This document shows positions 33,396-45,570 of a stretch of DNA of 64,000 nt, piece after piece. A program made the position numbers and the translations under genes. Where the stretch lies: NCBI GenBank assembly GCA_014529385.2, contig CM043942.1, forward strand, positions 63,211,184 through 63,275,183, given 5' to 3'. Below the pieces are notes generated by a model, which was not told where the DNA came from, did not search any database, and worked only from the letters and a program-made list of their open reading frames with translations. Source of the stretch: Adiantum capillus-veneris (taxonomy: Eukaryota > Streptophyta > Polypodiopsida > Polypodiales > Pteridaceae). Each line of letters opens with the position of its first letter. Position 1 is the stretch's first letter.

Positions 33396-34900
33396 ACCAC
33401 AACAATGTTAAAGAAGATACACCAAACAACAAAAAGAAAGAAGCAAGCTCAAGCTAATCAAGCAAGATCTCAGGAGAAAGTGAAGTTGTGGATTTTAAAG
33501 GCGCTTAACAAAATAATGTACAATTTCAACTGTCAACAAAACTACCTCCTCTTATCACAACAATTAAAGCAGAGCCAAAATGGCTTAGAGGTATGGATGT
33601 ACAAATTTGTATACAATTGGCAAACTGAGTGAGTACTTGTAGACACTCGAATTAAATCCAATGAAATCAAGTAATCCACATTCATGAAGATGCTAGATGT
33701 ACAATTGACGACCAATCAGATTGAGCTTAAAGCTGCAAACCAAAGGGACATCAATCAGTTTAAGTCAAGAAAATTTGTCAATCAACATCGACGGCTATCA
33801 ATGCCTACACCAATTTCATGTCATGGTGGATGCAGATCTCAATAAAGAAATCATCCTAGGTACCTTGGATACAAACTTACAAAGCAATTCCGGACTGATA
33901 GGAGGATACTTCAAGGTTTTAACTTAACGACACCTCTTATGTCACTCCTTTGGCACAAAGTGTCCATATTTGAGAAGTACATCCCATTGATAACAAACCA
34001 TAGCCAGTGATGAAGCTTAAGCGATCACAACAATTCAATGAGAAAAGCACAAGCCAAGTATGGGCGAAGAAATCAATCATGGCAAAGAACCCACAACAAA
34101 TTTGGATACTTAAGACAACCACATTGATGGTGGCATTACAAACCAAGCAGCAACATCCAACAGAAACATCTCGACAACCTCGTCGCAATTATACATAAAA
34201 ATGACGACCCAAACAACCGCAAAAACCTAAAGCAAATTAACCCAAGTATCAAAGGATTCCATTGAGAAAACCAACCAACCAATCCCAACCAACCAAGACA
34301 ACCTGGCAATGGAGACCAAAGCAACAAACTCAACACAACCAGCTCAACTATCTCCACACTAAACATATAAGTGGGTACCCAAGAAGATACCATGGAAATC
34401 AAGACAATGGTACTCAACAAACCAACAATCAAAGAACGAGTGCGCCATCTTCAAATTCTTTGATTCGGACCATGTAGAATAGATGGAGCCTTGCCTTTGT
34501 CAACATAAACCATTGAAAAATCCATTCAATATCTACATATGTCATAACTTATTTTTACTCCATGTATCTCTTCCATTTGGCATAATAGCGTCACATTACA
34601 AGGTCTTGCATAGACACGATGTTCACACCCATGGACATTGCACAAACCTTCATCCGGGACCACTCAGAATGGCAATGGGAGAGTAACAAGAGTAGTAGCA
34701 GCCAATTGCAAGATCTTGAGCTATAAGACAATAAAAATTCATGTATATAGTGTATAAAATGTATTTTTTATTTATTTTTTGCTTTTTAGTTGTTTTTATC
34801 AATTTCTATATCTATCAAGCATAATAACAAGCCATAGTGACAACTGTTTTGACAAACATGGTGCGTAGAGTGAGAGTATACATATTAGAGTGGGTGAAAT
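33396..34900 (+). other. Probable 3' continuation of the gypsy fragment, no clear gene
   Basis: Gln/Asn/Thr-rich short frames (for example 33372-33632 and 34262-34477). One stretch at 33721-33927, with QFHVMVDADLNKEIILGTLD, resembles the strand pattern of a retropepsin end, but no catalytic motif is seen. Not assigned. Confidence 0.3.
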
Positions 34901-35285
34901 AATCTTGGCTGATCAAAAAATAATAATTTTTAATAATTTTTTATAAACTTTTAGCTAATAAAGATAAAAATTTAATAAAATTATCTGAGAGAGCCAGAAT
35001 CAAGTTTGACAGCAAATGTCATATTAATAAAGCAAGAGCTTCAAGCATATCGAGTTTCAAAAGATTTGGTTCAAGTCAAATTTTGGACCAACTTACGTGA
35101 CGAATAAAATTCACAAAATTGAGAGCAATCAGTGACCAAAAGTCCAAATAACGAGCTGTCTGAATGGCAGGAGATAGGCATGGGCAATCAAGACAAGAAA
35201 GGTAAGTATGAACTTGGGACCCAGAGTAAGTCGATCACATATAGGCGAATTAGGGCTAAGCAAGCCTCATTTTTGCTTGCTAGAG

Positions 35286-35286
<1 letters not shown>

Positions 35287-35336
<50 letters not shown>
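35287..35336. repeat. (AC)n microsatellite
   Basis: About 25 AC units. Confidence 0.97.
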
Positions 35337-35339
<3 letters not shown>

Positions 35340-35635
35340 CTCCTCTTTGTGACATAGATCTGTTGTCACTTTCTCGCTTGTGACACGCATTTTGGGCCAC
35401 CATAGGGCATGAGATCGACAGGTATACTCATCTACCATCCCTGGCAAATGAATGTAGTATGTCAAGGCATGTAGTCCATACTGTACAAAACTGTATAAAT
35501 CAATCAAGGTCAAGGATTTACAAAATTGTTAGAGGCTGACAGAGAGGACAAATGAAGTCCGAATCTCAAAAGTTTTTGCTAGTGAACTCCCCACGCTATC
35601 AGCTATCCAACCCATTCAGTCACATTTGGGATTCA

Positions 35636-35669
35636 TGGTGGAACATGAATCGTGATTCATGTTCCACCA
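35636..35669. repeat. Perfect palindrome, 16-bp arms
   Basis: TGGTGGAACATGAATC, spacer GT, GATTCATGTTCCACCA. It belongs to a family of dyads also at 35756-35775, 36029-36048 and 36567-36586. Confidence 0.9.
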
Positions 35670-35755
35670 CCGCAGAACCAAAAAAGTTTTCATCACTTGA
35701 ATGCTCTTGAAAGCGCCCAGTCATTGCTGCAATCACAGATTTAAAATGTTGCCAA

Positions 35756-35775
35756 ACATGGATCGTGATCCATGT
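35756..35775. repeat. Perfect palindrome, 9-bp arms
   Basis: ACATGGATC, spacer GT, GATCCATGT. The core is shared with the dyad at 35636 and with imperfect copies at 36029-36048 and 36567-36586. Confidence 0.88.
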
Positions 35776-37144
35776 CCCCAACCATGCCAGAATGAGGCCA
35801 AAACTCACCTGCATCTAGATCACAACATGAAAAATTCACCCCTCAAATCTTAGCAAAAATAAACTTCTCTAGACCCAAAACCCCCAAAATCTCCAGATTT
35901 CAATTTGTAAATGGTCATTTAGACCCATGACAGGAAAAATTGATCCAAACACCAAAAGTTTATGACCAACAACTTAGGAGACATGTCTAGATACTTCCCC
36001 TCAAGTTTTGTAGAATTTGGGCCCAGAACATGGACCACGATCCACGTACCCCAAGAGTAGAGTTGGCCAAATTAGAGTGCAAAGTGTGTGCAAGTATAGT
36101 AGTCACCAAGTGGTTAAGAAAATTGTGCAAAGAGGTCTAGCTTTCAAAACATGGGAAACTTTAGCCAGTCATAGTGCAAAAGCTGGGGTTTTGGGAAAGC
36201 AAAGCCATAAGGTGGAAAGCGAACTTGTTGTATGCTTAAAAGTTTTAAAGAGAAGCCAAAAATGCTTGCAAAAAGTGCTAGATTTGTACGCCAACCCAGG
36301 ACGACCAATCAAAATTTGATAGCAATGAAAATAGACAGACGAATAGACATGAGGGTGATAGTCAATCTCTAAGCATCAAATTAGCAACAAGGATTAATCA
36401 AAGCGGGGATTAAAAATCAAGTATGGTTAAAGTAAAAGAAATGGAGCATAAAATGAGAATTTGAGTAAACTTAGGCAAAATAGACCAAGTTTGAAAATAG
36501 TTCACTAGTGTGCTAGGATAGGCTATAGAAACATATTCACCAAGTTTCATCCCAAAATGTGATCAAACATGGATCGTGAACCATGTATCTTTTTGAAATT
36601 TTAGGACCAAAATCAAGCCATCATCTCCTATATGCTATAGAAAGCCTAACCATGAATTTTCAAGCCATTTGAACATCAAAACCCTTGTGAAAATGCCAAA
36701 AAAGTCCATGTCTACAAAAAAATGTAAAAATTGGCTTAGAGCCCAAACTTGTGATTCAAATCTATAGATAACGACAAAGCCTTCATAAAGAAGCAAGGGC
36801 ATAATTTTACCTACAAAGACCTCATTTACTCAGAAACAAAATTTCCCTTAAGGTTGATCTCATAGCACTTGAACGTCCAAAAGCCATCTTCGTACATAGA
36901 GCCAATACTACATGTGGAAGTTGTGATGCCATCAGGCTAGCCAAAAGAAAGGTGATCAAGTGTGATTTGGAAAGTTACATTCTAGAGAATCTAGTGAAAG
37001 CAAACCTGAACGGTTTTGTAACGGAAACAAGGTGTATATGAACACATGACCAATGTTAACGAGCATAGCTTACCAAGCCTTGGGAATGATCAACGCTGAT
37101 CTCAACTCAATCTAGGACACAAGGCTAAGCATGTAGCGAAGACA

Positions 37145-37550
37145 ATGGAAAGCTCATCAATCACTCCTACAAAAAGAAGAACAAGAGGTCAAGGCTCCAG
37201 AGCACGCACTCCTGCCAGTGAGGCCACCAAGTCAGAATTTGAGCTGCATGGTGAAATCAAAGGGAAAGAAGACGTACTCTCAAAGTACCAATCCTCAGAA
37301 GAAGAGGACGATGTTCAAGTACCTCTGATAAGGAAAAGACCCCAACAAACAAACCAAATTCCAAAATTTCAAGCCCAGAGGTCTATGGAGAAAGCACAGT
37401 GGCTTTGAGAGGAAAGACAAGAAAAGATAGTGGCGGAAAAGAAGAAGGTGGAGGATACTTAGTAGGATGCACCTCCATCAAATGAGGATGATGTCGAGTT
37501 AGATAGAAAGCTCGAGAAGCTCAAAGAGGAAAGATGTCAGAAAGCCTGAG
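37145..37550 (+). pseudogene. Charged ORF of unknown function
   Basis: From ATG at 37145 the frame reads MESSSITPTKRRTRGQG, a basic N-terminus, then acidic KYQSSEEEDDVQVP and Lys/Gln-rich sequence to a stop at 37406-37408. Beyond it a Glu/Lys-rich, heptad-like stretch continues with stops (EERQEKIVAEKKKVEDT, LDRKLEKLKEER). No family was recognised. Composition resembles the basic/acidic N-terminal ORFs of other elements here. It stops before the oppositely oriented gypsy fragment at 37985. Confidence 0.4.
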
Positions 37551-37984
37551 TGGCGGTAAAGGTAGCTGGATCCACTCGACAAAACAGATCGATGAAGTGC
37601 TCAAAAGGAAAGTTGAAGAAAGGGTTGAGGAGGAGTCAAAGCGATAGAAAACAGATCTAGATTCTCCAATGGACTGCCCTTTGCCCTTGAAGTCAACAAT
37701 GTAATCATGAAGAATCTATTGAAGAACAACCACAACAAAAGAAAAGGAGACGACGGAGAAAAAGGAGTTCAAACCTCTCCAAAGCTGACATCTCCTTCTT
37801 TGGTGAATCAACGGCAAGAGAAAAGAAATTCTCTAGACAAAGAATATTAAAACCACAACGTGGCACAACAAAGACACCGCAAAGAGTAAAGCAAAGAAGA
37901 TCCTGTAAAGACTACCTCCCAACAAAGAGAAACACAAGCAAGATGAGAGGTACCACCTCTCACACCCAGCAAGAATTCAATCAC

Positions 37985-38290
37985 CTAATTCAAAAAGTGA
38001 ATAGCCCATATCTTGCAATGACGTTCTCATACAAAAAGTGTATTATCGTTTCTGCATCGTCTTTTAACGTCGCTTTGGCTTCGACCCATTTGGTTAGATT
38101 GTATGTGGCCATAATGATATATTAAGCATGCGTATGATATGCGGAGGTGCTATTGATCCTAAAAAGTCTATACCCCACTTGACAAAAGCCGTTGTCCCCT
38201 TCATAAGTCTTAAAGGAATTTTCTCTTTGCATAGGTACTTCCGTTCGTTGACACTCGTTGCATTCTTCGCATATTAATCCCTTACTTGTA
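37985..38290 (-). pseudogene. Integrase N-terminal remnant
   Basis: The minus strand gives CEECNECQR (zinc Cys pair), FVKWGIDFLGSI (first catalytic Asp), YNLTKWVEAKATLKDDAETI and FLYENVIARYG, spread over two frames. It ends before the second catalytic Asp. Confidence 0.75.
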
Positions 38291-38389
38291 TAGCCTTCTA
38301 GCTATCAGCACTAATGTTTAGTTATGCTCAATGATTGATGACTACCTTTCAATCTGTAGTAAACAAATGGTGAGCAAAGGTATGACATG

Positions 38390-39115
38390 TTTACTCCACC
38401 TTAGGACCATCTCAATATCATTCTTGCATACAACGTGCCCTAGAATATTCCTTGTCTTACTATGAAGACACATTTTCTTGAATTTAAGTAGATGCGATAG
38501 ATTGTGTATTACTAAAAGACCTTCTTCAAATGCTCTATGTGTTCATTCTCAGAGAGAATGCACACATAGTTTATCAATATAGATGTCTAAGAATTGTCTT
38601 AGACACTCCTTTAAATACATGACTCATCAGCTTTTGAAATGTGGTAGGCTCATTGGTCAAATTAAATGGTATTGGTAGAGGTTGTCTTATGTTGATCCTC
38701 TGGCTCTATATATAGTTGATTGTGACCTGAAAAGTCATCAAGAAAGCTATAAGATTTCTTGTCTACAACTCTCTCAATCACATGATCAATAATTGACAAG
38801 GGATATTTGTCTCAGGGAGTAACCGTGTGTTTGAGATTCACATATATATGTACGTTCTTCTCGGGCACTACCACAATTCGTGACACCCAATTTGTATGTT
38901 CAAACCTTGTAGATAAACTTTGCTTCCTTAAGCTTATCTATCTCCTCCTTGATCTTCTTTACAAAAGTTTCATTATATGTATAGAGACGTCTGTGAAACT
39001 TTTCACCACTCTTAAGGGGTATATTATGTTGGCAAATGCTTGGATCCACTCCTTTAAGGTCTTTGTATAACCATGCAAACACATCTCTATATTGCTCAAA
39101 TGTACCTATCAACAA
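38390..39115 (-). pseudogene. Reverse transcriptase remnant
   Basis: 39115-38900 starts with YRDVFAWLYKDLKGVDPSIC and LKSGEKFHRRLYTYN, the usual gypsy RT N-terminus. Later, in shifted frames, come KKSYSFLDDFSGHNQLYI (first catalytic Asp region) near 38720-38760 and NILGHVVCKNDIEM near 38430. The YxDD box itself was not found. Confidence 0.75.
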
Positions 39116-40020
39116 TTGCTCTTCCTCGTCTGTGAGGTCACTGGTAATGTATGTCGGCTTTGGTTCCTTTCTAGGTTTAGCTAGGTCAATGTGCTAGGCA
39201 TTTTTAGGACCATCATACGATATCCTTGGTTCTTTTTGTTCTCACATTGGTTGTTGAACCATGATCTTTCGATCTTAGATCGTATATTTTTTTATAATGA
39301 GAGAGTGCATTGAATTTGTCTGTGTCTAATCCCTCCCCTCAATCGTTTAAACTTCCTTTAAAGTTTTCTTTAAATTTTGATATTCTCGTTTGCACTCATT
39401 TTTTGTCATCTTAGATGACGTTTCACTTGTATCTTTGGTTTTCACCTTGCTTTCTTTCTTGAGGTTGGTCTTCATTGAAGCAGGTTTTGTATATACACGT
39501 GTAATTTTGTTCTTGACACAATCAATTGCTCTTACAATCATCAAATATTGCACTTTATTCTTCAAAAGCGTCATAAGTTCTCCTTGCATATGTTTCTGTT
39601 TTTTCACTCGTTTTGCTCGGTACCTTTCTTGTCTCCCGGATTTCTCATAAGAGAATCATAGAAGACTACCTCTTTCTCATTTGGTTTTACTTCATTTTTG
39701 GAGCTACTCGATAGCTCATCGCCAACATCAATCTCTAGCAAAACGGAATTCCTCATTGCTTTCATCGCTAAGATCTCGAATGGAAATCTCGTCAATTATG
39801 TTGTTTCCTTAGCGTTTGGATCCTCAATCTGTGACCTTGGTTCCAAGATAACACTCACCATATGGAAGGGTGCTAGATCAAAGCCCTCTTTAGTACAAAA
39901 TCACGCTGGAATTGTTTCATTCACACATACATCTAGAATAGTCAATATGTGATCCCAACCAAAAGGTTCAAACGTCTAGAAATGGCTCGGGAACGTAGTA
40001 TTTATCCTCCATTAGTCTCT

Positions 40021-41226
40021 CTAGGATGCAATCCTCTTTAAGTAGGCTCTCGCATTTGGACGCTCCACACACCCAAAGATATGCATTGGCTTGCAACCAC
40101 TCAAGTATTTTCTTTTTGTTGAGTCAATTCTCCTGGTAATCTCCTTATGCTGCAAATAAATATGGTCGTAACCCCAACCTTGAACCATCTTAAGTTGACG
40201 TATCAATAGTGTTCCTAAAGTGGCATAAAAATTGTTGCTCTTGACAAAATCCACTATGGCAAAGGTATGTTTGTAATCTATTCCGCATAAAGATACTATG
40301 TTGAAAGGATCGTGAAAAAATCCACTATGGCAAAGGTATGCTTGTACTCTATTCCGCATAAGGATACTACAATTTGTTCTAATACACTCAATGGTCATTT
40401 TATGTACGTGTCCGTAAGTTGTAGTTTCATTCTTATTTTTTTGAGAGTTTAGTTTCTCCCATATTTCTTTCATGGCAATGGCCACTCTAGCTCCACTATC
40501 AAGTATAACAATGGTTTTGATTCCTTTGTGCTCTAATGGCAAGGTGGTATTTCCCTCTTCCCCTTCGTAGTAATAACCCATCTTATTAATAAGCACTGGT
40601 TTAGCCTTTGATTTCTCTTGTGTGATTCCATCCATGTGTTCATCTACAAGAGTGTCTTGATGGGGAATTTTTATCTCCATCTTCTCCAAGTTTTTACCCA
40701 CTTCTCTCCAATAATGCGGTCTAATTTGTAGCAGTTCTGAGAGAGTTATCGTGCACTGCACAGGAGTCGACATGAACCCATGAAAACTTTTGGTGTCTAT
40801 CATCCTTGGAACTAGTTTCCATTGAGAAGGCACAACCAACTTGACCTCTAAATTTGTTTCATGCTCGCCTATAAAAGACGATAAAGCCTTCAATGTTTCA
40901 GGTTTTCTCTTTGCAGATACTTTCGTTCTTGCATCAACGTACAAAGATTGTATGTCTCCAAGGTAGAACTCATGATATATATTGATCTCCATGATAAGTG
41001 GACTTAGAAGTTGCACAACCATCTTTGCAGTTCTTGATCGTTTCTCATAAGGCTTGTGGCTATGGCTCTTCCATTGTGGAATGGGCATCATTGTGTGTGA
41101 CTTGGTGTCATCCGTACTATTAGCCACTACACTTGTGTCCAATGGTGTTTTATTGTGAGGCTTCGTTCGATCAATCATTTCGTTTTGATTGTGCTCAATT
41201 TTTCTATTTATTTGGTGGATTAACAT
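40021..41226 (-). pseudogene. gag-protease segment with an open 401-codon frame
   Basis: The frame contains LSELLQIRPHYWREVGKNLE (gag-protease linker typical of some plant gypsy elements) and TIVILDSGARVAIAMKEIWE, where ILDSGA is the retropepsin active site (Asp codon about 40498-40500). Near 40246-40387 a 71-bp unit is duplicated out of frame, so the same DNA is read as CGIDYKHTFAIVDF and as VQAYLCHSGFF. The protease end after the duplication is scrambled, so this is not a functional enzyme despite the open frame. Confidence 0.75.
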
Positions 41227-41779
41227 TTAGTGTTTAGAAATGTTTAGTTCTTTTAGCTTCATAAGAGCTTGAGTAATCTCTATGAGCTGTTTGCATAATT
41301 CTAATCTCTCTTTCTTGACTTTAGGATGCGGATATATCTACCACTTTTGTTGTAAGTTCCGGTTGGTTTTCGATCTAACCTCGTAAGCTTGTGATAGAAC
41401 CTCTAAAGGTTCTAACACTTTGTCCAGTAAGATTGAACCACCCGATCATATTTTGAAAAATATCACTTGTTGCTTGTTTTCTCTTTCATCTTTAAGCTGC
41501 TCTCTGGTTTGTTGCAACTATGTTTCCAAGGTAGTTTTCTCTTTGAACCTCTTTGCTTTCATTTTGTCTCTTTTGGCTTTCTAAGATTTTCTACGAGTCC
41601 TTATGTCACATTCTCAAATTCAATTTGAGCTGAAAGTTTTTGTTCATCCTCAACATGTGTGTTTTTGTAGCTTCCTGACCTTGTGGTCTTGTCACTACAT
41701 TGATCAAAATTGTTGGCTCGGTTTCAGACTCACTTGAGCATGCCAAAACCAAAATGACATTCATCATTGCTTACCCTAT

Positions 41780-42690
41780 GTTCTCGAGATTTTTGGGATA
41801 GTTTGGAAGTAAATGCTCTATTCCGCAACCATCACAAAATACAAAAATCTATTTTCTCTCACCCTTGTGTGAACAAATTCTAACCCAATGATTACCTCTA
41901 CATTCATAGCGAAGACCTTCCTGTTAGGATACTTGTTGAATCCCCATTGGCTGTCCTGTCCTAGATGGATATTCTCTAGGTTTGGTTTTGATTCGCTATG
42001 AGTTCGAGTGTGTTTTTTTCATTTGTATATTGATTCTTAATTGGCTAAGTAGCACATCATGGCTTCTCAGTGCTTACGCAAGAAGGGTAACCTTCGTTGA
42101 CATATGCAACTCTTAGGTTCCCTCTCACAAGTCTCACTTGGGTCGTAGTGTTTCTACAAGCTGTGTGAATCGTACAATTGTCCGATTCTCTTGAAGTAAG
42201 ACCGTGTCCGCACGCAGGAGTGCTACTCCCACCCAGCATGCGTCAATAACGAGGATTTCCTTTCTGAAATCTACCAAATTTGGCAGAGTTGGTGCCACCC
42301 CTCCTTGGCCAACCCACAAGACAAGCCTTGCAATCTCTTTTCAACTTTTGCCAGACGCTAACCTCCAACCTTGCTGACATTAGCTCCCCCCATTGCCCGA
42401 ACGTGCGAAACTACCCTAATGGAGGTTGTTGGCCCAATACTAGTTGAGGCTGGACTCCCCCATCCGCTGCGTAATTTGGGCCTATTTGGTACCTCAATGG
42501 TGGTGACAAAGGTTGCACTTGTGGTCACAGAGTTCCTATTGTTAAAGCACTCGTTAGTCTCATGGTTTGATACTTTTGCTCTATCACGTACCACTTCAAG
42601 GGTCGTACATTTGCTGCTAGTGGTGGTGGTTGTTGTAAGGTCGGATTTTGTCCTGTGGTTCATCCTCTTGATCACTTCTTCGACCATTTG
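41780..42690 (-). pseudogene. gag of the third gypsy element
   Basis: Two knuckle-like motifs lie near 41800-41910: ECRGNHWVRICSH and FCDGCGIEHLLPNYP (CX2CX4H with the last Cys changed). Upstream, 42687-42358 is Ser/Thr/Gly-rich (TTTTTTSSKC), as in gag linkers, and further frames are broken. Confidence 0.6.
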
Positions 42691-44868
42691 ATCAACATTT
42701 TGTATAGGTGAAGCTTGAACATTCCTTGTTGATGTGGATTTGCTTCTTCTAAAAGAGGCATTGTTGGTCGTATTGTCTGCATCTTTCGATACTTCTCCGT
42801 AAACCTGTTGAACCCAAGACCAACTATAACTGCCTATAAACTGTTACTACTTATCCCATTCAAGTGACATTGTTGCCTAGGGGCACTAGGAAGAGGTGTA
42901 GGTGTGTGGCTTGAGACTGTCCAAAAGTCATGGGCTCATTTAATGCAATCTATGTATCCTCCATGGGTCATGGCATGGTTTGTATGCCTCACGAGACAGG
43001 GAAGGAGGGCAACACCATGGCTAGTATTAACCCTACATTGCGTTGGTCTTAGAAGCATTGCAAAAAAGTAGTCTTGCTACTAGATGGCTAGGTGCTTCTC
43101 CACATAATGACTGCACCAATCATGTGTGAGACTATCCACAGTGGGAGATAGGCCTCATAATGGGTGAGGCCTCAACCTCAGCAAAGGGATTAGCATCTTT
43201 AATAGAGAGCCATGGCAAAAATGAATCTGAAGTCCTCCTCCACAAGATCTGAGATAAAGTGGCGAGGGAGGAGGAGGTGGAATGGGTGGAGAAGGGGAAG
43301 ATGGTGGTGAATGAGAACAGGGTATTGGTTAGAATGAGAAAGGAAGGTGCGAGAGTTGGAGGTAGAGGCGGGACAATGGAGAGATCACTCAGGTAGTTTG
43401 GGAAGCCTCCTGCACAAGTAGAGTTTCAGGGAACACTTGATCGAGGCTCTAAAATCGCATGGGGGAAGCACCTTCCCAAGAAATTACTGCTCCGAAGCAT
43501 GGATGCCACTTTGCACAGATGTCGGTTCGTTACACAACATCCCTCATCCCAGTTTTGTTCCTGCACATGCGTGAGGTCTAGCCATACATCTAGACCCAAA
43601 AAGCTTAAGCTGTTAAGGACATCTGATGAAGCCAATTTTTGTGAGCCTCATAGGTAAGCACCACTTCACTCAACTGTTTCGAGACTATGAATCTCTTAGT
43701 TCTCTCAGCTCAAGGTCCATACATGAAGGTGCCGAGGCTCAAGTGTGAAAAATGATAGTGCACTGAAAACTCTTTAGGCTCAAGCCTCCAAGTTCTATAT
43801 AGACTGAGGTCAAGGTACCAATCGCTAAACAGTCCTATAAAATATGACATGAGAAAATAGCTTCCCATTCGTGGTATACCTCGGAGCAAGCAGGAGAATA
43901 GACCCTCTACTGCTACTCCAATCTACTCTGTTTATTCCACACAGTTGCATTGACACACTCCTACACACCACTAGTTTTACCACACATTTCCAGCTATGAC
44001 TGACCAGCTGGAACACCATTCCAATTGGACATTTTAACTATTGATTTCCACTTTGGACAACTTTTCAATTTCCCTTGTCCATTTAGAGCAACGTTCCAAT
44101 TGACCTAAACTTTACTGTGCGCACGATTCAAGCACTAAAACGATTGGTATGACTTGTTTCACAATTTCTTTTAATTTCCAAGCAGAGTATGTTCTTGGTT
44201 CTCTAAACTTTTTAGAAGTTTATTCCGATTCATAAAGATGTCCTTTTTCACCTAGCCTAACTATGCTCAACTCTTTTTCATATGACAGAATCTACTTAGC
44301 AATGATGCTATAACCAGTTCAATGTCGAGATTTTTAATGAATGAAGACCACACAACAGTGTGGATTGACAAAAGGGAATCCTTAATAGCATGATAATGTG
44401 TTGCATATCTGCGATCTGTTCTAATAGTCTTCTTTTGGCCAACGAGGATATGCCCTAAAGCTTCAGCAGCAGATGGGCAGGCCCAGATTTGTCAAGTACA
44501 CTGCAATCGGCACTATCAAGCAACAGATGTTTAAAGAAGGTGCAATTCTTTCGAGCCCTGCAGATTTCAGACTAAAAAGGAAACATCTTAGCACACCGAA
44601 TTCTGGCCTGCTCTATATTTGGAGCCATATTTGAAGATAGACAATAACTGTGCCTAGTATGTGTTGTTCCTCAACAGACACCATACTTCTCTGCCCAAGC
44701 CTGTAAAGAACAAACCCACAGCATCAATAACCACAGAGCGTTCAAAATTACCCTTGAAATCACTAAGCCATGCCACATGCCCAGCCAGTACCTCTTAAAC
44801 GCAACCTCTTATGGGTTGTCCTCGCGAGATACCCGTACAACATTCATTCTGTAGGTTTTTCTGTACTT
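42691..44868. other. No gene recognised; part is probable 3' flank of the NOL6-like gene
   Basis: Short frames only. The 0.65 kb next to the stop codon at 44869 may be the 3' UTR on the minus strand; a minus-strand AATAAA lies at 44219-44224. The rest has no motif. Confidence 0.4.
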
Positions 44869-45570
44869 CTAACGATGGTCAACCACATGAATGCTTTCTA
44901 TGAAACCAGCACCAAGTCGGCCCAGTTCAATCATTATATCTTCGCAATCTTCTGCTCTTTTCCTCTTTTTCATAGCCTCCTGCAAAAGAATACAACAGCA
45001 GCTTGCAGAAATCATGCGACTGAATGTGTTCTTCTACCAAAGCGCTGACTCAAATGAAGTAAACTTTCATTTCAAAGAAGTGCTAAAAATGCTTGAGACA
45101 AAAAAATTATGGCTGCGTGTGTGTTGCTTCAGAAGACTGAATCCTTTTTAAATCTGGAGTTTTGAACTCTCTCTGATTTTCTGAGATGGGACTTGTAAGG
45201 CTTTTTGGTCCATAGAGGAAAATACAAGTCCTACACCTTATTAACTTCAATTAACTCCCTCCACTTACCTCACTTGAGGATTTCCAGCTCAAGCAAATGG
45301 CTCTGCTTCCAATATGATCATACCAGTAGTTAAAGAGATCACCAAACTTCCCCTGCAGTGACAAAGAGAGATCCAGAGAACAGCAAAGAACCCAAACACA
45401 AAGTTTGTGATCTGACCTCGCTAAAGATTTTACCTTTATGTCCTCTATAAAGCACAACGTTGGATCAAAACCAAGAAGCAGCTGTTTCTCCACATCTACC
45501 CCCTTTCGAAGTGCTGAAGCAGGTAACCACGGCTGAAAAGCATCCTCAGGTGCTTTGATGGAAACTTTCA
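44869..45570 (-). CDS. NOL6: Last three exons of a Nrap/NOL6-like nucleolar protein gene (partial)
   Basis: Three minus-strand segments join in frame across GT-AG introns. Exon A is 45570-45434 (KVSIKAPEDAFQPWLPASAL... to LGFDPTLCFIEDIK), followed by an 81-bp intron. Exon B is 45352-45269 (GKFGDLFNYWYDHIGSRAIC, LSWKSSSE), donor GTAAGT, followed by a 289-bp intron. Exon C is 44979-44869 (EAMKKRKRAEDCEDIMIELG, RLGAGFIESIHVV...stop TAG). The order GFDP-x-x-CFI-D-(L/I)K, then FGDLF-x-(F/Y)(W/F)YD-x-x-G, then a short W-containing end and an LG-x-G-(F/L) tail, is that of the C-terminus of the Nrap family. Nrap proteins are components of the small-subunit processome in the nucleolus and act in early pre-rRNA processing. 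The exons have no stops and clean splice sites, unlike the surrounding transposons. Upstream exons were not found before the LINE at 46597. They may lie beyond long transposon-filled introns, or this may be a 3' gene fragment. Confidence 0.7.

Larger units (their letters stand above)
34901..37144. other. LTR-like non-coding region with palindromes and an AC microsatellite
   Basis: AT-rich, no open frame of note. It holds an (AC)n array and four copies of a dyad-symmetric motif. Its position between an integrase tail and an ORF with the composition of a pre-gag protein would suit an LTR, but no repeat partner was found in the window. Confidence 0.35.
37985..42690 (-). mobile_element. Third decayed Ty3/gypsy element (LTRs not found)
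   Basis: Minus-strand order: gag region with zinc knuckles (42690-40520), protease (about 40500), RT (39115-38390) and the integrase start (38290-37985). RNase H is missing between RT and integrase, and the integrase is cut at 37985 where plus-strand-oriented sequence begins. All frames are broken except one 401-codon gag-protease stretch. Confidence 0.8.

Noticed and set aside
38807-39070. Plus-strand Cys/Leu-rich frame resembling a membrane protein
   Set aside because: It is the antisense of the gypsy RT start (39115-38900), which has clear motifs.
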